A DNA stretch of 39,211 nucleotides from Psychrobacter sp. NG25. GTDB lineage: Bacteria > Pseudomonadota > Gammaproteobacteria > Pseudomonadales > Moraxellaceae. The stretch covers positions 613,477 through 652,687 of the forward strand of contig NZ_JADGMV010000002.1 of the NCBI RefSeq assembly GCF_015234355.1. Reading direction: 5' to 3'. A program made the translations under genes and the position numbers. Positions 33,586-39,211 of the stretch are shown piece after piece; position 1 is the first letter of the stretch, and each line of letters starts with the position of its first letter. The notes under the pieces are model-generated. The model did no database searches and was not told the origin of the DNA. It was given only the letters and a program-made list of their open reading frames with translations.

Positions 33586-34488
33586 TTGATATTAGATGAG
33601 TTGATAAAAATAGATGTAAAAACCCTACGTAGCTTTATGGCCATCGTAGACTCTCAAGGGGTGACAGCAGCTCAGACGCGCCTAAATGTCACACCTTCGG
33701 TGATTAGCGGTCATCTAACACATCTAGAAGACCGTTTGGGCATGACATTATGCCATCGTGGTCGCGCAGGATTTAAGCTGACAGAAGATGGCGCAGCGGT
33801 TTATGAGGCTTGTGTGGCCTTTACCGAATCGGTCGCTAACTTTCAACATCAGCTGCATTATATTCAGCAACTAGACTCTGTTCATGGCGGTCATATTAGA
33901 CTGTGCCTAACCGATCAAATGCCCAAGTTTTTTTATGACGTGCTTCGACAACGGCTTGCGAACAGCTACCGTAACAATCCACTGATACATTTTTCTATCG
34001 ACGTACAAAGCCCTGAAAGCATGTTAGAGAAACTGCTCAGTAACGAAAGTGATATTGGGGTCGGTTATTTTGGCAGCTTTCCACCACTACTGACGTTTAA
34101 GCCAGCATTTGTAGAGAGACAGGTCGTTTGCTGCGGACGCGAGCACCGGTTATTTTACAATTCAGAAGGTTTGACATTAGAGGACTTAGAACAAAACCAT
34201 CCGTGGATAAAAAGAGGCTATATTACTGATGTCAGCATCCATCATGTACGCCCCAAAACATTAAGCGCCACGACGTATCATATGGAGGCTACTGCACAGT
34301 TGATTCTGGCCGGTCACCATGTTGGCTACTTGCCTCGTGACCTAGCCATGCGGTACGAAAGAGAAGGTTTGATGAAAATATTACTGCGAGAAGAAGCCAG
34401 TTATGCCGTCGAGCACCATTGGGCGTATCGGCAGAACCAGCACAAACACATTGCTGATTTTTTGAACAAAATGATGAATTTATTATAA
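33586..34488 (+). CDS. LysR family regulator of the guanidino locus (GbuR-like)
   Basis: 300-residue LysR-type regulator: N-terminal winged HTH (VKTLRSFMAIVDSQGVTAAQ, VTPSVISGHLTHLEDRLG, LCHRGRAGFKLTEDG) and C-terminal effector-binding domain (HIRLCLTDQMPKFF, ESDIGVGYFGSFP, VGYLPRDLAM). Start: the frame is open from an ATG at 33484, but that would add 34 basic residues and cover the palindromic site. The TTG at 33586 has an excellent GGAGG 7 bases before it and gives the usual LysR length and start, so I choose it. Divergent from gbuA as gbuR is in Pseudomonas. It probably senses a guanidino compound and activates the leftward locus. Confidence 0.85.
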   Translation: MILDELIKIDVKTLRSFMAIVDSQGVTAAQTRLNVTPSVISGHLTHLEDRLGMTLCHRGRAGFKLTEDGAAVYEACVAFTESVANFQHQLHYIQQLDSVHGGHIRLCLTDQMPKFFYDVLRQRLANSYRNNPLIHFSIDVQSPESMLEKLLSNESDIGVGYFGSFPPLLTFKPAFVERQVVCCGREHRLFYNSEGLTLEDLEQNHPWIKRGYITDVSIHHVRPKTLSATTYHMEATAQLILAGHHVGYLPRDLAMRYEREGLMKILLREEASYAVEHHWAYRQNQHKHIADFLNKMMNLL

Positions 34489-34505
34489 AAAATCACTGCA
34501 CACAA

Positions 34506-36296
34506 CTAAACTGCTGTTGGTAGCTCTCGGTGTTTTAAGCCAATGGTTCGCAGTCTGCCTTTGTCATCGACTTCTTTGATGACCAATGACCACTCATCGC
34601 TTATTACGACAGTGTCACCAGAGACTGGTGCAGTATCCAAACGTTGCTTTACATACTCAGCGACCGTCTGATCCCACATGCTTTTTGAGCCATCTTTAGG
34701 CTTTGGCTTTAGATTATCCACTAGAGATTCAGACGTCATCGCTCCAGTAAAAAATGGCAAATCGCCGAGCTTGACACTGGGTGATAGCAGCCAATCTCCA
34801 TAAAAGTCATCAATCGCTTTATGATTCAAAGTCGTGTCATTAAAGATTTTGGCAATCTTGCTGGCGTGATTGCCTCGCATCGCATACCAAACGCTATCAC
34901 CAAATTTCAGCTTCGTCTCTTCATCAGTAACGACAATCTGCTGTCCACGTACCAGTGCAAAAATACGAATCTCATCAGGGTTGACACGTTTAGATATCTC
35001 TAAGGGATGTCGACCGATAGCGAAAGCGCCTGATTGAACTTCGAACTCATATAAAGTAATACTGGCTTTATCGGACACCCAAACTTCGTGTTCTTCTTTT
35101 GGGTCTTTATTCGTTGGAATACGTACCTTAAACAAATTCGCCATGATAGGAATGGTCGTTCCTTGCAAAATCAAAGACACAACGACCACGCCAAAAGCAA
35201 TATCGAACAGCATAAAGGCATTGTCTATGCCTGCCATCACCGGTAAGAGAGCCAATGTAATAGGTACCGCGCCACGCAGTCCAACCCAAGAAATAAAGCC
35301 AATTTCTCTGTCTTTAAATTTGAATGGTTTGACGCTGGTATATACGGCGATAGGACGAGCAACGAAGATCATAAAGGCCGCTATCGCTACTGAATAGTGC
35401 CAGACATTGAGAACATTCGAGGGTGTGACTAGTAGCCCTAGTACGACAAAAAGCACCGCTTGTGATAACCATGCAAAGCTATCCATGACTCGCATCACAT
35501 GCTCAGTCGAGCGCACTTTATGATTGCCAATCATGACACCCGTGAGGTATACCGCCAAAAACCCACTACCGCCTAACATGTTGGTAGCCGCAAAAACGGC
35601 CAAGCCCGCAGACAGTATCAAAATAGCATACATACCCTCTGCCAAATGCACCTTGGGCAATAGCCGTGATAGCAAATAACCAAAGAGCAAACCCATACCC
35701 AAACCAACGCCCAACTGCTGCAACAGCAAACCCAAAAATCCAAGTACGCTCTGACCATTCGGATCAACATTTAAGGCTATCAAACCAGTGACTAATAAAA
35801 TAGCCAATGGATCGTTGCCACCCGACTCCAGCTCAAGGGTTGCTTGGACGCGATCATTGAGCTTGACACCGCCATTACGTAATAGAGAAAATACCGCTGC
35901 CGCATCGGTCGAACCAACGATAGCCGCCATCAATAGACCAAAGCGCCAATCGACATCGAGCAACCAAGTAACGAATACCCCGAGCACCATGACCGTGGCT
36001 AGCACGCCCCATGTGGCTAGCGTAATCGCTGGCTTGAGTCCAACTCTAAATGACTTAAAAGAAGTACGTAGACCACCATCTAGCAAGATACAAGCTAAAG
36101 CTGCCTGCCCGACGAAATTGGCCAACGCGTATTGAGAAAACTCAATCCCTAAAATACCTTGCTCGCCAGCCAACATGCCTACTATCAAAAACAATAGTAA
36201 CAATGGAACGCCCAAGCGCGCTGACAATGTACTGGCCATAATACTGGCAAAAATTAACAATGCTCCTACGAGATATAGGATATTTAAGGTATCCAT
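34506..36296 (-). CDS. K+/H+ antiporter, NhaP2/CvrA type
   Basis: 596-residue inner-membrane cation/proton antiporter (CPA1). About 12 helices in residues 1-390 with STDAAAVFSLLRNGG and ELESGGNDPLAILL (the Asn-Asp ion site) and VGLRGAVPITLALLPVM. Then a TrkA_C-like regulatory domain (about 400-475: VQSGAFAIGRHPLEISKRV, FALVRGQQIV) and a C-terminal CorC/HlyC-associated domain (about 525-590). This layout is that of E. coli CvrA/NhaP2, which controls cell volume and K+ at low osmolarity. Only an A-rich weak ribosome-binding site precedes the ATG. Convergent with the LysR gene (17 bases between the stops) and apparently unrelated to the guanidino locus. Confidence 0.88.
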   Translation of the reverse strand: MDTLNILYLVGALLIFASIMASTLSARLGVPLLLLFLIVGMLAGEQGILGIEFSQYALANFVGQAALACILLDGGLRTSFKSFRVGLKPAITLATWGVLATVMVLGVFVTWLLDVDWRFGLLMAAIVGSTDAAAVFSLLRNGGVKLNDRVQATLELESGGNDPLAILLVTGLIALNVDPNGQSVLGFLGLLLQQLGVGLGMGLLFGYLLSRLLPKVHLAEGMYAILILSAGLAVFAATNMLGGSGFLAVYLTGVMIGNHKVRSTEHVMRVMDSFAWLSQAVLFVVLGLLVTPSNVLNVWHYSVAIAAFMIFVARPIAVYTSVKPFKFKDREIGFISWVGLRGAVPITLALLPVMAGIDNAFMLFDIAFGVVVVSLILQGTTIPIMANLFKVRIPTNKDPKEEHEVWVSDKASITLYEFEVQSGAFAIGRHPLEISKRVNPDEIRIFALVRGQQIVVTDEETKLKFGDSVWYAMRGNHASKIAKIFNDTTLNHKAIDDFYGDWLLSPSVKLGDLPFFTGAMTSESLVDNLKPKPKDGSKSMWDQTVAEYVKQRLDTAPVSGDTVVISDEWSLVIKEVDDKGRLRTIGLKHRELPTAV

Positions 36297-36688
36297 CTTT
36301 TTTTAAGCCCTATTTTTATCAATGGTGATGAATTAAGTTGGTGCGAAAATATTACAATTTAATCTTTTACCTTTACTAGTAAACTCCACATCTGAATATA
36401 TGTTGATTCAGTTTAAAAAAAGTCGAGGCAACCGAGTGTAGCTGTATATTTAATACTTCAAGCGAGGTTGGCACTGTCACTCTTTTATAGAGGATTAACT
36501 ATCCTAAAAATATCATTAAGAATAACATCTACTATCATGTCTATAAAAACTATCTATAAAGATTTTTACTAATACTTGCTCTCATTTTAATCATGATAAT
36601 ACAAGTGAGTTTGATGACATGTTTTAAGGACTTTAAATACAGTTGGCGCTATTTCTCATACTATTTTAGACGCTCTCTTCAATACTGG
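36297..36688. other. 392-bp gap between glpM and the antiporter gene
   Basis: AT-rich, no credible reading frame. It holds a small palindrome (AGGAT-TAACT-ATCCT, 36491-36505) and a GC-richer patch at about 36420-36480, but no recognisable element. It should contain the antiporter promoter. Confidence 0.4.
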
Positions 36689-37024
36689 CTATGCTTGTAT
36701 GTATTGCCACGTAAGCACTAAAATAGCGGCAGCAACCATCCAAGCGACCACCCCTAGCATTAATGCTTTATATAAGCTGACATAGCCAATGCTAAAAAAC
36801 ACCACAAAAGTATAGATAAGATGAGGTATGACGCCGAGCATGCTAAATATCAAGGCGACTTTTAAATCAGCAGGGCTACGCTCGGTACCAACAATGAAAT
36901 GGCTGATCAAAGTAAACGTGGGAAAAAGCGGCGCAAGTGCCGCCAAATAGAAAAATCGAGTTTGTGCAAATAACTGAATCGCCAATACCATCAAGGCACC
37001 AATAAGCATTTTTAGCCAAATCAT
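36689..37024 (-). CDS. glpM: GlpM family membrane protein
   Basis: 111-residue inner-membrane protein with about four helices. Matches E. coli GlpM (109 residues) in APLFPTFTLISHFIVGTERS and KVALIFSMLGVIPHLIYT. Start at the ATG 37024 rather than 37051: the shorter form begins MIWLKMLIGAL like the family and has AGGAG about 10 bases before it. GlpM is associated with glycerol metabolism and alginate production in Pseudomonas, but its activity is unknown. Separate from its neighbours by gaps. Confidence 0.88.
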   Translation of the reverse strand: MIWLKMLIGALMVLAIQLFAQTRFFYLAALAPLFPTFTLISHFIVGTERSPADLKVALIFSMLGVIPHLIYTFVVFFSIGYVSLYKALMLGVVAWMVAAAILVLTWQYIQA

Positions 37025-37125
37025 GATGCGTTCTCTCCTGTCGCATATCAATCGCTTAATTTATCACGATAATGAACGCACAGAACAAAATAGCTGATAA
37101 TAAATAATGAGAATCCTAAAATACA

Positions 37126-37159
37126 AAAAAATCCCTACTTGGCATCATGCCAAATAGGG
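37126..37159 (-). terminator. Intrinsic terminator of the keto acid decarboxylase gene
   Basis: CCCTACTTGGCAT and ATGCCAAATAGGG (37133-37159), one wobble pair. On the minus strand it is followed by ATTTTTTT. It lies 70 bases after the stop. Confidence 0.85.
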
Positions 37160-37226
37160 CTTTCACTGTCTAAAAACTAAAGAAAATTGATATAAAAGCT
37201 AATTTCCTTTATGCACTGCTATTCAT

Positions 37227-38891
37227 TTAAGAAGGCTTTAGTGCCGCGCTGATGTCTGCTAATAATGGCGGGATATCATGCTTGTCGGCGATGACTTCTA
37301 ACATCACCAACTTATCCGTGGTCACTGCTGCTTTTTCGAGTGCTGCTTTCAACTCGCCAGCGGTCTCTACTTTGATCATCAAGCTGTTTTCTTCAGTGGC
37401 ACCAAAAGCTTGTGGCATCAACTGCCAATTGCATTTAGGAATATCATTGTAAGCTTGATTTTCACCATGAATTGCACGCTCTACCGTGTAGCCATCATTA
37501 TTAATCAACACGATGACTGGATTGGTACGCTCTTGGATCATCACTGCGATTTCTTGAATAGTGAGTAAGGCAGAACCATCACCAATCAGCAACACACTTC
37601 GCTTGTCTGGCGAGGCAATGGCAGCACCCAAACTTGCGGGCAGCGTGTAGCCAATCGAACCCCACATTGGTTGCCCGTAAGACGTAACACCCTGTGGCAA
37701 ACGCACATCACTAATACCAAAGTATGCCGTTCCTTGTTCAGAGAAAACCAAGTTATTATGATCTAAGTGCTCTGCAATAATGTGCCACAGATCGTCTTGG
37801 CGGATGGCCTCATCGTCTTTGCCGTTTTGCTCATGAGGATTGACAGGCTCACAGAAAGGTTTTGGCACGATTTTGATGCCAGAGGTCATGACTTCATGCA
37901 AGACTTGCAACGCATCTTTTAGCGCAATCGGTGCAAAATTCTGACCACTGATTGACGCCCGCTCATAATGCAAATCTACGACCACATCTTCGTTGATATC
38001 TTGACTGAACCCTGCCGTAGTTGTATCCGTATATTGCACCCCTATTTTGATCAGGCACTCACAGTTTTCTACTACGTCCTTGACCACAGGACGTGAGGCG
38101 ACGCCTGCATAAGTTCCTGCCCAACGATTACTGTTTTCGTCAAGTAGCGTTTTACCCCAAGACAGCGTGGTATAAGGAATATCCGTATCAGCAATCAGTG
38201 CTTTAAGCTGATTTTGCAACCCTAAACGATGCACCATCAAATCTGCCATAAGCGTCGTGGTTTTGTTCGGTAAAAACGCTATAAGCGCTTGCTTGAAATC
38301 TGCCAATGCCGCTTGGCTGGTGATATCTTCTTGGCTGTCAATCAGCTTCGTGGTTGGTGGGTAAATGGGCATTTTTGCCACATCAGGTGATAACAGCAGA
38401 TAGCCAGGACGATGTTTCTTAAGAATCAAGCGAATGACACGATCAATCTCTGAGGCCGCGTTTTCTGGTGTGATTTGCGCCCGTGCCACGGTCACTGGCT
38501 CTACCATTTTAATGAAGTGATTGAATACGCCATCACCAAGCGAGTGATGAATACGGCGCTTTGAGTCTTGTAGAGCGGTACTTGGCGCTCCCACAACATG
38601 CAATACAGGCGCGTACTCAGCAAAAGAGCCTGCCGTCGCATTAATCGCTGACAACTCCCCCACACCAAAAGTCGTGACCATAGCCGCAAACCCACGCTCA
38701 CGTGCGTAGCCATCCGCAGCATAGCCAGCATTTAGCTCATTGGTATTGCCCACCCAGCGCAGCTTGTCAGAGGCAAGAATATTGTCTAAAAATGTTAAGT
38801 TGAAATCACCAGGTACGCCAAATATCTCAGAGGCACCCGCTTCTGCGACACGATCAAACAAATAATCGGCGATGGTATATTGTTGTGTCAT
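37227..38891 (-). CDS. 2-keto acid decarboxylase, pyruvate/indolepyruvate decarboxylase type (IpdC/KivD-like)
   Basis: 554-residue ThDP-dependent non-oxidative decarboxylase. Pyr domain: EIFGVPGDFNLTFLD, NTNELNAGYAADGYAR with catalytic Glu52, and the RRIHHSLGDGVFNHF His-His pair that marks pyruvate and indolepyruvate decarboxylases. PP domain: GDGSALLTIQE with INNDGYTVER about 25 residues later, and YNDIPKCNWQ. It turns a 2-keto acid into an aldehyde plus CO2. Residues around the pocket do not settle between pyruvate, indolepyruvate and branched keto acids by eye. AAGGA lies 6 bases before the ATG. Monocistronic with its own terminator. Confidence 0.87.
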   Translation of the reverse strand: MTQQYTIADYLFDRVAEAGASEIFGVPGDFNLTFLDNILASDKLRWVGNTNELNAGYAADGYARERGFAAMVTTFGVGELSAINATAGSFAEYAPVLHVVGAPSTALQDSKRRIHHSLGDGVFNHFIKMVEPVTVARAQITPENAASEIDRVIRLILKKHRPGYLLLSPDVAKMPIYPPTTKLIDSQEDITSQAALADFKQALIAFLPNKTTTLMADLMVHRLGLQNQLKALIADTDIPYTTLSWGKTLLDENSNRWAGTYAGVASRPVVKDVVENCECLIKIGVQYTDTTTAGFSQDINEDVVVDLHYERASISGQNFAPIALKDALQVLHEVMTSGIKIVPKPFCEPVNPHEQNGKDDEAIRQDDLWHIIAEHLDHNNLVFSEQGTAYFGISDVRLPQGVTSYGQPMWGSIGYTLPASLGAAIASPDKRSVLLIGDGSALLTIQEIAVMIQERTNPVIVLINNDGYTVERAIHGENQAYNDIPKCNWQLMPQAFGATEENSLMIKVETAGELKAALEKAAVTTDKLVMLEVIADKHDIPPLLADISAALKPS

Positions 38892-39070
38892 TTTTTATCC
38901 TTATAAGTACTGATAATCTTTTATGGTTGAAGTGAATTATAATGAGTATTCCAGCCTATTTATCTCATGCAAATTTTTTGGAATGCATATTATAAGAAAC
39001 TGTTATAACATATCTATGCAGTTGGATGACATGCCTGTTTTGCTAACTTTACTTTTTTTTAACGTAAGTG

Positions 39071-39098
39071 TTGACAGGTAAGAAAAACTGCGTATAAT
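39071..39098 (+). promoter_or_regulatory. Consensus sigma-70 promoter of tRNA-Gly
   Basis: TTGACA (39071-39076), 16-base spacer, TATAAT (39093-39098), then a GC-rich discriminator (ACGCC). Both hexamers are perfect, as expected for a strongly expressed, growth-controlled stable RNA. Confidence 0.88.
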
Positions 39099-39135
39099 AC
39101 GCCTTCATCAACTGACGATAGTTAATTGATAATTA

Positions 39136-39210
39136 GCGGGAATAGCTCAGTGGTAGAGCATAACCTTGCCAAGGTTGGGGTCGAGAGTTCGAATCTCTTT
39201 TCCCGCTCCA
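39136..39210 (+). tRNA. tRNA-Gly (anticodon GCC)
   Basis: 75-base tRNA with encoded CCA. Acceptor GCGGGAA (39136-39142) pairs with TTCCCGC (39200-39206), then T and CCA. D arm AGCTCAGTGGTAGAGC; anticodon loop TTGCCAA with GCC at 39168-39170; T arm with GTTCGAATC. More tRNA genes may follow off the right edge. Confidence 0.95.
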
Positions 39211-39211
39211 A

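Noticed and set aside
36491..36505. AGGAT-TAACT-ATCCT as a glpM terminator
   Set aside because: Five-base stem, no T-run on the minus strand, and too far (180 bases) from the stop.
1..39211. CRISPR array, prophage or complete insertion sequence
   Set aside because: No regularly spaced repeats, phage structural genes or transposase reading frames were found.

Overview
The window looks like a chromosomal segment of a gamma-proteobacterium of the Moraxellaceae, most likely Psychrobacter. This is inferred from the moderately AT-rich DNA with very AT-rich spacers, a Bap-type adhesin start, a GbuA-like guanidinobutyrase beside a LysR gene, and the overall protein flavour. It was not confirmed by any search.

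Layout, left to right. (1) 1-1508: the N-terminus of a giant Bap/RTX-type surface adhesin running off the left edge, preceded on the same strand by a small lipoprotein gene. (2) 2429-8403: an iron/siderophore island with a PvdE/YojI-type ABC exporter, a PepSY membrane protein and a divergent TonB-dependent siderophore receptor, with a good Fur-box candidate between the last two. (3) 8533-10263: a ChrR-type cupin and a double-domain universal stress protein. (4) 10288-10461: a 174-bp MITE-like element with 15-bp terminal inverted repeats, in front of a DUF2058 gene. (5) 11641-12060: a small DoxX-like membrane protein with a TetR-type operator candidate upstream. (6) 12406-19874: a compact co-directional run holding a TVP38-oxidoreductase fusion, YnjB-YnjC-YnjD ABC transporter genes, a YnjF-type CDP-alcohol phosphatidyltransferase and a membrane fatty acid hydroxylase/sterol desaturase-like protein. 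(7) 20049-22418: a carboxymuconolactone decarboxylase/AhpD-like protein plus a DsbA/FrnE-like protein behind a promoter overlapped by a perfect 18-bp inverted repeat. A TetR gene opposite has a near copy of the same site in its own upstream region.

(8) 22528-33400, minus strand: a catabolic locus whose recognisable enzymes fit arginine/guanidino-compound breakdown. In transcription order it has guanidinobutyrase (GbuA-like), an NCS1 permease, a nitrilase-family amidase, an MBL-fold hydrolase, a ThDP decarboxylase of the 5-guanidino-2-oxopentanoate decarboxylase (AruI) type, quinone-dependent D-lactate dehydrogenase, a YjiH-type membrane protein and an aminoaldehyde-type aldehyde dehydrogenase. 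A divergent LysR regulator reads out the other way, with a near-perfect palindrome in the shared spacer. (9) 34506-38891: an NhaP2/CvrA-like K+/H+ antiporter, GlpM, and a pyruvate/indolepyruvate-type 2-keto acid decarboxylase. (10) 39136-39210: tRNA-Gly(GCC) behind a consensus sigma-70 promoter.

The best candidates for new biology are the guanidino-compound locus (decarboxylase, aldehyde dehydrogenase and amidase routes all meeting at 4-guanidinobutyrate), the TetR site family shared by three places in the window, and the conserved-looking but functionally unknown TVP38-oxidoreductase/YnjBCD/lipid-enzyme cluster. No CRISPR array, phage or complete insertion sequence was seen.
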